Below, in pieces: positions 41,837-49,437 of a DNA stretch of 64,000 bases. Where the stretch lies: contig JABUMY010000019.1 in NCBI GenBank assembly GCA_013327885.1, positions 62,001 through 126,000 of the forward strand, given 5' to 3'. Under the pieces are notes generated by a model. The model ran no database searches and was not told the DNA's origin. It saw only the letters and a program-made list of their open reading frames with translations. Numbering within the stretch: the first letter of the stretch is position 1; every line of letters starts with the position of its first letter. The translations under genes were made by a program, and so were the position numbers. Source of the DNA: Flavisolibacter longurius. GTDB taxonomy: Bacteria > Bacteroidota > Bacteroidia > Chitinophagales > Chitinophagaceae.

Positions 41837-43753
41837 ATGGCAAAAGTGTTTACCATAACGGAAGGCCTGGAAAATATGGGTGCCCTCAAAACCGGGGGGC
41901 AGGGTTCTGTATACAAAGCAAGGCGAACAGGAGAGATCATCACCGCAGTAAAGCTGCTGCCCACACCAATCTACAGCGAAAGCGAACAGGATAAGAATTT
42001 TATATCGTTTCAGAACGAAGTAAAAAAGCTAAAAAAAGTAAACGAGGAGCCCAATCCCAACGTGGTGAAGATCCTCAACTATGGCGTCACGGATTCAGGT
42101 TCATTTCCCTTTATCGAAATGGAGTTTATTGAAGGTCCCGACCTGGAAGAACTGCTCAAAGCACCCAATGAACCCATTTTCACCATCAAGGAAACCCTTC
42201 GTCTTGCCGAGCATCTTTCGCATGCGCTGGCGCATTGTCACAAAGTGGATGTAAAGCATGGCGATATCAAAAGCAACAATGTAAAATACAACCGTCATAC
42301 CGGTAACTACGTGCTGCTTGATTTTGGCCTTGCGGTCATGAGTGACGAGCAGCGACGTACATCACTACGGCACGCCGGTGCCATCGAGTTTATGGCACCG
42401 GAACAAAGCGAAGGGCAATTGCTGTTTCAAACCGATGTGTATGGTTTTGGTGTGATCCTTTTTGAATTGCTGGCCGGGCAGGTACCGTTTCCGTTGAAGG
42501 ATGGCAGCGAATCGGCAAGGAACATGGTGATGCTGGCCCATTTGGAGGCCACGCCGCCCGACCTGAAAGAACTGCGGCGGCAAAACCTTCCTGATGCCTG
42601 GAGCGCCGATAAAAAAGAAAAAGAGCTGCAGGTGCCGGAATGGCTGCTGAGCCTTATTTACCGCTGCCTGCGCAAAAAACCCGAGGAGCGATTTGCCAAC
42701 GGGAACGAGTTGTACAATTTTATCGTGTCGAGCAGCGTGGCTGTGCAGCGGGCCGAGATCCTTTCTGATCACAACCCTTGGCAGTACCAGGCTGAAAAAC
42801 TGTTAAAAGAAAAGCAGCAGTTGCAGCAGCAACTGGCGCAAAAAGATGCGGAGTTGCAGCGCTTGCGGTCACAGCCCGTGCTGGATGGCCCCGAACGCAT
42901 TCCCGGCCAGGATGATTACAGGGGCAACCGCAAAAAAAACACAGCGTGGATCGCGGCTTTCCTGGTGACCTTGCTGGTGGCCAGCGGTTTGGCTTATGCG
43001 CTGATTGCATCTTCGAAGGAGGAGAAAAAACCGCAGCAGCAAACTGAAACACCGGTGACCGCTATTCAGCCGCCACGGCAAACATCACCAATGGGCGTTT
43101 ACCGGGTAACGGCTGCCAAAACATTTTTTCATAACAAGCCGGAACCCAGTACACGCCGCAATGCGTTTTTATCAAAAGGCGACCCGATTACTGCACTTGA
43201 CGAGCAGGCGGGCTTTGTGTACACCGAGTTTACCAATAGCCGCGGACAAACCTCAAAGGGTTGGCTGCGACTGGACAACCTGCAAACGCAGGATGAATGG
43301 GATGCACAGAAGTTGCAGGAGCAGAACCGTCCGCCCACCCAGGAAGAAATCAGGACGCAACTTACCATGGCAACCGGTTACCTGCGGACAAATCAACTGG
43401 AAGAAGCACTTACCATCTATAATTTTCTTACGCCGTTTGATGTGCCCGAAGCTTTGTACCAGGCAGGAAATTTAGCCTTGCAGGCTAAAAATAGCGCCAT
43501 CAATTGCACCGAAGGCCTGCGTATGGTCAACCGGGCCAGCGACCTAGGTTACCTGCCGGCCAAACGTACACTTGGTGTGTTGCACCTCTTTGCCGAAAAC
43601 CCGGCCTGGCTGCAGATAAATGGCTACAACCAGTGCGTTTACAACAAAGACATTGGCAAGGCCCGGCAGTTGCTGACGCAGGCAGCCAACGGCGGTGACA
43701 CCACAGCCCGCCAGCTACTGGATGAATTAAACCTTAGTAATCCACCCGAATAA
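41837..43753 (+). CDS. Membrane Ser/Thr protein kinase with SH3-like and Sel1/TPR-like ectodomain, paralogue 2
   Basis: A 638-residue paralogue of the preceding kinase, aligned without gaps over the first 190 residues with Lys39, HGD (141-143) and DFG at the same positions. The DNA near 42290-42400 is almost identical to 40510-40620, so the pair arose by tandem duplication, perhaps with gene conversion. A Gln-rich coiled coil (315-345) precedes the membrane span (369-391). Outside are an SH3-like domain (420-482; AKTFFHNKPE, GWLRLDNL) and a helical TPR/Sel1-like region (505-635; EEALTIYNFL, GYLPAKRTLGVLHLF). The latter is absent from paralogue 1. Confidence 0.88.
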   Translation: MAKVFTITEGLENMGALKTGGQGSVYKARRTGEIITAVKLLPTPIYSESEQDKNFISFQNEVKKLKKVNEEPNPNVVKILNYGVTDSGSFPFIEMEFIEGPDLEELLKAPNEPIFTIKETLRLAEHLSHALAHCHKVDVKHGDIKSNNVKYNRHTGNYVLLDFGLAVMSDEQRRTSLRHAGAIEFMAPEQSEGQLLFQTDVYGFGVILFELLAGQVPFPLKDGSESARNMVMLAHLEATPPDLKELRRQNLPDAWSADKKEKELQVPEWLLSLIYRCLRKKPEERFANGNELYNFIVSSSVAVQRAEILSDHNPWQYQAEKLLKEKQQLQQQLAQKDAELQRLRSQPVLDGPERIPGQDDYRGNRKKNTAWIAAFLVTLLVASGLAYALIASSKEEKKPQQQTETPVTAIQPPRQTSPMGVYRVTAAKTFFHNKPEPSTRRNAFLSKGDPITALDEQAGFVYTEFTNSRGQTSKGWLRLDNLQTQDEWDAQKLQEQNRPPTQEEIRTQLTMATGYLRTNQLEEALTIYNFLTPFDVPEALYQAGNLALQAKNSAINCTEGLRMVNRASDLGYLPAKRTLGVLHLFAENPAWLQINGYNQCVYNKDIGKARQLLTQAANGGDTTARQLLDELNLSNPPE

Positions 43754-43786
43754 GGTGGGTGGAACAGCGTTTGAATGGATACAAGC

Positions 43787-44290
43787 ATGAACAAGTTGCT
43801 CACTGTACTCGTTTCCTTTACTCTACTGGTTGCCTGCAACCAGCAAGCCGGTCAAAGCAAGGTGGTAGAAAAGGATTCTGTAGCGCCGCGATACTTTTAT
43901 TTTCCCAAAGCCAATGTATACATTGATTCTGCCAATAACCAGTTTCTTTTTTTAGCTACGGATGGAAAAACCTGGCAAACCGCGGAACAGATCCCGGCTG
44001 CCATGCAGGGCCTGATGGATAAAAATGTTTACATCGAAAACCCTTCGCAGCCTGTTTGGCAGGACAATGAATCGCACCGACTGGTATATTCGGCCCTGCT
44101 TTATGCCACGGCCAATGACACCACGAAAAAGGTAGCGCCAAAGCCAACCGTCAGTGCCCAGAAACCGGTAAAAGACACCGTGGAAGCCGAAAAAGAACGC
44201 AAGGGCATCGGCAAATTCTTCAATAAGATCTTCGGCAAGAAAAAGAATAAGCACAAGGCTGAAGAAGAGCCAAAAGATCAGCAAGAATAG
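43787..44290 (+). CDS. Lipoprotein at the end of the kinase locus
   Basis: With the ATG at 43787 (another lies 4 codons before) the product is 167 residues with a short lipoprotein signal ending LLVAC (Cys17). A small beta-rich domain (about 35-110: RYFYFPKANVYIDS, PVWQDNESHRLVYSALLYA) follows, then a Lys/Glu-rich tail (KFFNKIFGKKKNKH). It begins 33 bases after the kinase stop on the same strand and is likely part of the transcript. I know no function. It may be a periplasmic partner of the SH3-like ectodomains, but that is only position-based. Confidence 0.65.
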   Translation: MNKLLTVLVSFTLLVACNQQAGQSKVVEKDSVAPRYFYFPKANVYIDSANNQFLFLATDGKTWQTAEQIPAAMQGLMDKNVYIENPSQPVWQDNESHRLVYSALLYATANDTTKKVAPKPTVSAQKPVKDTVEAEKERKGIGKFFNKIFGKKKNKHKAEEEPKDQQE

Positions 44291-44402
44291 CTGCCTTTGT
44301 CCTTTTTTAGTGGATACTGTTGCTGCATAACTGTTGACAGTCCGCGCAGCATTCGCACTACTTCAAATTCAATTTTAGGTTAGTACAAAACGTTAGTGCA
44401 AC

Positions 44403-45467
44403 TTAATTATTGGCACGCAGGTATTGCACTGGCCAGGCAAATTCATCACCCAGTTCTTTTGCTGCCTGAAGGGGGAAGTAAGGATTGCGGAGCAATTCCC
44501 TTCCTAAGAAGATGAGATCAGCTTCGTCTTTTTGCAAAATATCTTCCGCCTGCTGTGCCGTTGTGATCAAACCCACCGCACCGGTCATAATGCCTGTTTG
44601 TTTTTTGATCTGCGCAGCAAAATTGGCCTGGTAGAGCGGGCCAACCGCAATGCGGGCAACGCTGCTATTGCCACCGCTGGAGCAATCAACCAGGTGTACA
44701 TTGGCCCCTTTTAGCACCGAACAAAGTTTTACCGAATCTTCAATCGTCCAGCCGCCTTCGGCCCAATCAGAAGCCGAGATACGAACAAAGAGGGGGAGGT
44801 CTTTCGGCAATACATCCTGTACAATAGCAACGATCTCCAGCAAAAGCCGGATACGGTTGTCAAAGCTGCCGCCGTATTGGTCGGTGCGCTGGTTGCTTAA
44901 GGGTGAATAAAATTCGTGCAACAAATAGCCATGCGCCGCATGGATCTCGATGACCTCGAAACCGGCTTCCAGTGCCCGCTTTGTTGCCGCACGAAAATCA
45001 TCTTTTAATTTTTGAATGCCGGCATCATCCAGCGCAAGTGGTGTGTGCATCCCATCCTTAAACGGAATGGCGCTGGGGCCAACCGTTTGCCAGGCGCCTT
45101 CCTCCGGTGCCAGCGAGTGTCCGCCTTTCCACGGCGAATGCGTGCTTGCCTTGCGTCCGGCATGTGCCAATTGAATACCGGCGACAGCGACTTGCGATTT
45201 CAGAAAGCTTGTGATGCGTTTCAGGAAAGGAATATGTGCTTCATCCCAGATGCCAAGGTCGTCGGGAGTGATCCTGCCTTCGGGAGATACGGCCGTTGCC
45301 TCGGTAATGATCAGGCCTGCGCCGCCCACCGCCCTTGTTCCCAGGTGCACCAGGTGCCAGTCGTTGGCAAAGCCATCGACACTGCTATATTCGCACATGG
45401 GTGAAACGGTTATCCGGTTGCGGAGAGTGATCGATCCAATTGTAAGGGGTTCAAATAATTTCGCCAT
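44403..45467 (-). CDS. Old Yellow Enzyme, NADH:flavin oxidoreductase (YqjM/NamA type)
   Basis: A 354-residue FMN enzyme with the YqjM-type signature: LTLRNR-like TLRNRITVSPMCEYSS at the start, WHLVHLGTRAVGGAGLI, QLAHAGRKAS, IEIHAAHGYLLHEFYSPL and FLGRELLRNP. The Cys in PMCEYS tunes the flavin in this subclass. Such enzymes reduce activated C=C bonds (enones, nitro compounds) with NADPH, often in detoxification. It stands alone, convergent with the kinase locus and divergent from nothing close by. Confidence 0.92.
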   Translation of the reverse strand: MAKLFEPLTIGSITLRNRITVSPMCEYSSVDGFANDWHLVHLGTRAVGGAGLIITEATAVSPEGRITPDDLGIWDEAHIPFLKRITSFLKSQVAVAGIQLAHAGRKASTHSPWKGGHSLAPEEGAWQTVGPSAIPFKDGMHTPLALDDAGIQKLKDDFRAATKRALEAGFEVIEIHAAHGYLLHEFYSPLSNQRTDQYGGSFDNRIRLLLEIVAIVQDVLPKDLPLFVRISASDWAEGGWTIEDSVKLCSVLKGANVHLVDCSSGGNSSVARIAVGPLYQANFAAQIKKQTGIMTGAVGLITTAQQAEDILQKDEADLIFLGRELLRNPYFPLQAAKELGDEFAWPVQYLRANN

Positions 45468-45786
45468 GACAAAGAAGTTGTTGCAAAGTTCTTTCCAGAA
45501 AAATGAGCGAAGGGATAATTTAAGACTTGCTCCAAAAAAAAGAGACGTTGTAAGAACAAAGCAATGCAGGATAATTCACATTGACTCCTTGTGCTTTTTC
45601 ATTCTTCGAAGGAGTGAGGTTAACTTTTTTCAATCAATTCATTTCTATTTTCCTGTCGTAATAAAGAGCAGTTTGATTGAGATAAGTTGTTAAGACCGTC
45701 CAACTGCTTAGGCCAGGAGCGATCGTTTACAAGTCGGGAACGGAAAAAGATGTTTGAATCGATAGCGGTTATTTTTCGGCAACGCC
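45468..45786. other. Gap of about 320 bp without a recognisable gene
   Basis: This holds the promoter of the Old Yellow Enzyme gene. I see no repeat and no protein-like frame; the tandem terminators at 45787-45860 close the gap. Confidence 0.5.
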
Positions 45787-45820
45787 AAAAAAATTGACCC
45801 TGTAAAGAGTCAATTTTTTT
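45787..45820. terminator. Bidirectional rho-independent terminator
   Basis: A perfect 12-bp stem AAAAAAATTGAC / GTCAATTTTTTT encloses a 10-base loop. Each arm supplies the T-run for one strand. It lies 64 bases after the stop of the minus-strand phosphatase-fold gene. Confidence 0.8.
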
Positions 45821-45830
45821 GCGAATAAAA

Positions 45831-45860
45831 AACACATCTGCAAGGTGTGTTTCTCTTTTT
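45831..45860 (+). terminator. Second terminator-like hairpin
   Basis: AACACATC / GGTGTGTT with loop TGCAA (one G-U pair) is followed by TCTCTTTTT. It stands 10 bases after the first terminator. Confidence 0.6.
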
Positions 45861-45884
45861 AGCCGATCGCTACCCTGCAGATCA

Positions 45885-46805
45885 TCACGCCATCTGCGAA
45901 GCAGCATGCTTGCGAAAAGCCAGGCCAGTTTCTTTTTTAGATGTGCCGGCAAAAAGTTGTTCGGTAGCAAAGCCGGTCTTTTCGCCTTTTTCATTTAAGC
46001 TGATGTCAAGCTTGCCCAGCATGCTGCCTTCTTTGCCCGCATGGGTCAGCACCACATCGTGGCCGCAACTATTCTTAATGACATGTGTGTTGTAAGTAAA
46101 CCGCTCATCCTGCGCTGAGATCACAACATCGATATGAGCGGATGCCGCGGCTAAGCTGAAATTGTCCCATCCAGTTTTGCTGTTCTTCAAAAGCAAATGC
46201 GAAAGCAATACTACCAACTGGCATTGGTGTACTTGCTTCAGCCTTTCGGCACGGCCGTTTACGTCGACCAATACTTTCCGAAAAGAACCTACGCCCATTT
46301 CCTCTTTTCCACCCACGCCAATCACACCAATGCGCAGGCTTCCTTTGCGGAGAATGCGGTCGCCGGTAAGCGATTCAGTTGCCCGGTGGTTAGCGGCAAC
46401 AGCAGACAAGTGGCTGCGGTCTGCCAGCTTTGCAAAATAGTCGGGCCCGTGTTGCATGTCGGAAGTTCCCGGTGTGATCAGATCATAACCGGTGGCCTTC
46501 ATGACCTTATAAAAATGTAAGTCTTCAATTGATTTTGCGGTGCCGTTTTGCAGGATGTTGCCGGAGTCAAGCAACAAAACATTTTTTGCGGAACGCCGAA
46601 CTTCTTTTACCAAATCAGTTACGGCATTGATACCCCCTGTTGCATCGCCGATATTTCCGTTAAAACCATTAGTGTATAAAATAGTGAGCGTATTCTGTTG
46701 CTGTGAATCAGTAGCCGTTCCGGCGATTGCCTGCAGGGGCTTTAGAAAACCAACAGCACCAAGTGTCAGGGAAGATTGGGTGAGAAACTTTCTACGGGTA
46801 GGCAT
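45885..46805 (-). CDS. Tat-exported 5'-nucleotidase-fold protein with lost metal ligands
   Basis: The ATG at 46805 gives 306 residues starting with a Tat signal (TRRKFLTQSSLTLGAVGFL). The body follows the order of the N-terminal metallophosphatase domain of 5'-nucleotidases, but key motifs are changed. The usual TNDxHG is TNGFNG (45-50), the usual D-GD is DSGN (80-83), and GNHEFD is GTSDMQ (113-118). The block that is normally GGHSH reads VVISAQDE. The strand pattern remains (VLLLDSGNIL, LRIGVIGVGGK, VVLTHAGKEGSMLGKLDI). The gene is intact, so it probably encodes a non-catalytic binding protein rather than being a pseudogene. Confidence 0.72.
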   Translation of the reverse strand: MPTRRKFLTQSSLTLGAVGFLKPLQAIAGTATDSQQQNTLTILYTNGFNGNIGDATGGINAVTDLVKEVRRSAKNVLLLDSGNILQNGTAKSIEDLHFYKVMKATGYDLITPGTSDMQHGPDYFAKLADRSHLSAVAANHRATESLTGDRILRKGSLRIGVIGVGGKEEMGVGSFRKVLVDVNGRAERLKQVHQCQLVVLLSHLLLKNSKTGWDNFSLAAASAHIDVVISAQDERFTYNTHVIKNSCGHDVVLTHAGKEGSMLGKLDISLNEKGEKTGFATEQLFAGTSKKETGLAFRKHAASQMA

Positions 46806-46986
46806 GACTGTTTTTCGCTTGATTGGATTGAAAATTGAATTCGGGCACAATGATAATTTTTCCTTTCGAGGAAAACGAATGAATTGACTTCTTTTCAAAA
46901 AAAAGAAATTAGCAGTTGGATTTACCGGATTAGTTTTCTTTTTTTGTGCCCGTTTCACCAATACTTTAAAAAACCAATTACCGCTT

Positions 46987-47490
46987 ATGGCCGAGCCTTT
47001 TTTATCCGAGATCAGGCTTTTCTCTTTCAACTTTCCACCGAAAGGCTGGGCACTTTGCAACGGGCAATTTCTTCCCATCAATCAAAACCAGGCGCTGTTT
47101 GCTTTGCTGGGCACCACGTACGGCGGCAACGGGCAAACCAACTTTGCCCTGCCTAATTTCCGGGGAAAGGCACCCATTCATTTTGGTACCGGGCATACCC
47201 TTGGCGAAACAGGAGGGCAGGAGGCGCAAACCATTACGATGCAGCAAATGCCGACGCATACACACCGTGTTACAGCCACCAGCAACCCGGCAACAACCAC
47301 CAATCCCAGTGGTAACATGCTGGCCGACACCAAGCCGTCAGAATTGTATCATCCAACAGACGGCCAGGTAGCCATGGGACCTACTATGGTAACGAATATT
47401 GGCGGCAGCCAGCCGCACCAAAACATGCAGCCCTTTTTGGCTTTAAATTTTTGCATTGCCCTGCAAGGCATTTTTCCCAGTCCAAATTAA
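46987..47490 (+). CDS. Phage tail collar domain protein 1 (MdpB/microcystin-dependent protein type)
   Basis: The 167-residue protein starts MAEPFLSEIRLFSFNF and carries the tail-collar signature GWALCNGQFLPI (about 19-30) and LGTTYGGNGQTNFALPNF (37-54). It ends in PHQNMQPFLALNFCIALQG. The fold is that of the foot domain of phage short tail fibres. In bacteria such genes come in groups of two to four and are named microcystin-dependent proteins; their role is unknown. It lacks a signal peptide. Next to it lie two paralogues, 12 and 5 bases apart, all on the plus strand. Confidence 0.85.
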   Translation: MAEPFLSEIRLFSFNFPPKGWALCNGQFLPINQNQALFALLGTTYGGNGQTNFALPNFRGKAPIHFGTGHTLGETGGQEAQTITMQQMPTHTHRVTATSNPATTTNPSGNMLADTKPSELYHPTDGQVAMGPTMVTNIGGSQPHQNMQPFLALNFCIALQGIFPSPN

Positions 47491-47502
47491 ATTTCAAGAC
47501 CT

Positions 47503-48024
47503 ATGGCACAACCTTATGTAGGCGAGATCCGGATGTTTGCCGGCAACTTTGCCCCAGCCGGCTGGATGTTTTGCGACGGGCAGCTTTTGCCCATTTCAGA
47601 AAACGAGACGTTATTCCAGTTGATCGGCACCACTTATGGCGGCGACGGGGAAGAGACCTTTGCCCTCCCCAACCTGCAAAGCCGCGTTCCCATTCATTTT
47701 GGCACCTCCAACCAGTCGGGCTATAACTATCAATTGGCTGAAACAGGCGGGGTTGAAGAAGTCACACTATCCACGCAGCAGATACCGTCACACTCACATG
47801 TGGCTATCGGCAGTTCGGGTACCGGCAGCAGTTCTGTGCCCGCAAACGGTCTGTTTGCCAGCAGCACTTCCAAGGCTGTGTATAAAAGTGGCGCCTCCCC
47901 GGTAAACATGCACCCGAACACCCTTACACCGGCCGGTGGCTCACAACCGCATACCAACATGCAGCCTTTCCTCTGCATTCATTTTATCATCTCACTCTTT
48001 GGCATTTTTCCAAGTCAAACCTGA
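47503..48024 (+). CDS. Phage tail collar domain protein 2
   Basis: A 173-residue paralogue of the previous gene: PYVGEIRMFAGNFAPAGW, FCDGQLLPIS, IGTTYGGDGEETFALPNL, then a variable Ser/Thr/Gly-rich middle (about 88-130) and PHTNMQPFLCIHFIISLFG at the end. The middle region differs most among the three paralogues, as would be expected of a binding tip. It starts 12 bases after the first collar gene and ends 5 bases before the third. Confidence 0.85.
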   Translation: MAQPYVGEIRMFAGNFAPAGWMFCDGQLLPISENETLFQLIGTTYGGDGEETFALPNLQSRVPIHFGTSNQSGYNYQLAETGGVEEVTLSTQQIPSHSHVAIGSSGTGSSSVPANGLFASSTSKAVYKSGASPVNMHPNTLTPAGGSQPHTNMQPFLCIHFIISLFGIFPSQT

Positions 48025-48029
48025 TTTTT

Positions 48030-48542
48030 ATGGCAGATCCTTTTGTAGCTGAAATACGCATTTTCCCTTTCAACTTTGCTCCCAGAGGCTGGGCCTTTTG
48101 TAACGGGCAGATTTTACCGCTTTCACAAAACACCGCACTGTTTGCTTTGCTGGGAACCACTTATGGCGGCGATGGGAAAAGCAACTTTGCCCTGCCGGAC
48201 CTGCAAGGCAACGTTCCCATGCATCCCGGTCAGGGGCAAGGGTTAAGCCTGCGTGACCTTGGTGAAACAGGCGGATCCGAAACGGTAACCCTGTTAGAAT
48301 CGGAAATGCCGGTGCACACACATAACCTGGTGGCATCTGGCCAGGTGGCTTTATCAAATAACCCTTCGGGCAATTTGCCGGCAAGGGCCACCATTTATAC
48401 CGATAACACATCGGCGCAGGTGCAGATGGCGCCTACAGCCCTGGCACCGGCAGGCGGCAGCCTTCCGCACAACAACATGATGCCTTACCTGACCGTCAAT
48501 TTTTGTATTGCCTTACAGGGCGTTTTTCCGCCACGCTGGTAA
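48030..48542 (+). CDS. Phage tail collar domain protein 3
   Basis: A 170-residue paralogue: DPFVAEIRIFPFNFAPRGW, FCNGQILPLSQ, LGTTYGGDGKSNFALPDLQG and PHNNMMPYLTVNFCIALQG. The central block (VPMHPGQGQGLSLRDLGETGG) is also shared in outline by the other two. The three genes probably form homo- or heterotrimers, since phage collar domains are trimeric. The end overlaps the potential ATG of the GNAT gene by 40 bases, which points to a single transcript. Confidence 0.85.
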   Translation: MADPFVAEIRIFPFNFAPRGWAFCNGQILPLSQNTALFALLGTTYGGDGKSNFALPDLQGNVPMHPGQGQGLSLRDLGETGGSETVTLLESEMPVHTHNLVASGQVALSNNPSGNLPARATIYTDNTSAQVQMAPTALAPAGGSLPHNNMMPYLTVNFCIALQGVFPPRW

Positions 48543-49093
48543 AAAGCTGTACAAATTTGCTATTTCCGCTACGCCATAAGGCCCTTTCCCTTCGCAGCAT
48601 TACAGATGCTGACAGCAACTTGCTGTTTGCGATCTATGCCAGTACAAGGGAGATTGAAATGCAGCGGGTGCCATATTGGACCGATGGACAAAAAAAGGAG
48701 TTTCTTTTGCAACAGTTCAACGCACAGCATAACTGGTACCAACAACAATACATAGGTGCTTATTTTTTTGTGATTGAAGCAAATGGCGAACCGGCCGGCC
48801 GGCTATACCTGGCACCGGCTTTTAGCGATGGCTCTGTGCGTATCATCGATATTGCCCTGTTATCTGCCTACCGCAACAAGGGCTACGGCGAAAGCATCCT
48901 TCGTGATGTGATGGCTTTTGCAAAAGAAAATGGAAGGACTGTCACCATTCATGTGGAGAGCTTCAACCCGGCAAAACAGCTTTACCAGCGATTAGGCTTT
49001 GCACTGGCAGACCAAAAAAACGATGTGTACCACCTCTACCGCTGGCAAGCAGACGAAACAAAACACTTACCTAACGACGTTCAATACACGTAA
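48503..49093 (+). CDS. GNAT family N-acetyltransferase in the tail-collar cluster
   Basis: The ATG at 48503 gives 196 residues and a 40-base overlap with the preceding gene; a TTG at 48557 would give a more usual start just before LSLRSITDADSN. The GNAT core is clear: RIIDIALLSAYRNKGYGESIL for the acetyl-CoA loop and TIHVESFNPAKQLYQRLGF for the last strands. Bacterial tail-collar clusters often include such a gene. It may modify the collar proteins or a surface component, but nothing in the sequence shows the acceptor. The DUF6916 gene begins 2 bases after its stop. Confidence 0.82.
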   Translation: MYCLTGRFSATLVKSCTNLLFPLRHKALSLRSITDADSNLLFAIYASTREIEMQRVPYWTDGQKKEFLLQQFNAQHNWYQQQYIGAYFFVIEANGEPAGRLYLAPAFSDGSVRIIDIALLSAYRNKGYGESILRDVMAFAKENGRTVTIHVESFNPAKQLYQRLGFALADQKNDVYHLYRWQADETKHLPNDVQYT

Positions 49094-49095
49094 CA

Positions 49096-49401
49096 ATGGC
49101 CGATGAACTTTCAACCCTGGCAGCAGCCGATTTTGCACCTTATTTGAACCAGGGCTTTACAGTGCGGTTCGAACCCGGTGCAGAACTCCGAGCCCAATTA
49201 GTAGAGGTGAGAGAAACCGAAAATTATTCGCCGGCTCCGCGTAAGCCTTTTTTTATTGTGCTGCGCACCGAACAAAAAGACCGTTTTTACCCGCAGGGTA
49301 TCTATACCATTATTCATCCTGATAAAGGCGAAATAAGCCTGTTTCTTGTGCCGCTGGGTGCCGACAGCCAGGGCATGCAATACGAAGCCGTTTTTTCCTG
49401 A
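49096..49401 (+). CDS. DUF6916 family protein
   Basis: This 101-residue protein opens DELSTLAAADFAPYLNQGF, the pattern I associate with DUF6916, a small beta-sandwich found beside tail-collar genes. Later blocks are RKPFFIVLRTEQ, YPQGIYTIIHPDKGEISLFLVPLG. No signal peptide or catalytic residue is visible. Its recurring company suggests that it is a structural or chaperone part of the collar system. It ends 36 bases before the large surface-protein gene. Confidence 0.72.
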   Translation: MADELSTLAAADFAPYLNQGFTVRFEPGAELRAQLVEVRETENYSPAPRKPFFIVLRTEQKDRFYPQGIYTIIHPDKGEISLFLVPLGADSQGMQYEAVFS

Positions 49402-49437
49402 TTACACCGAAACCAGATAACCGCCAAAACCGACAAC

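Noticed and set aside
45620-45994. A 124-codon minus-strand frame
   Set aside because: It crosses two terminator hairpins and overlaps the end of the phosphatase-fold gene; the translation has no protein-like pattern.
45885-46805. Pseudogene
   Set aside because: Catalytic ligands are lost, but the frame, Tat signal and scaffold strands are intact over the whole length, so a non-catalytic protein is more likely.
46987-49401. Prophage remnant
   Set aside because: Only tail-collar domains point to phage. No integrase, capsid, terminase, portal or lysis gene is present, and the cluster type is known from bacterial chromosomes.
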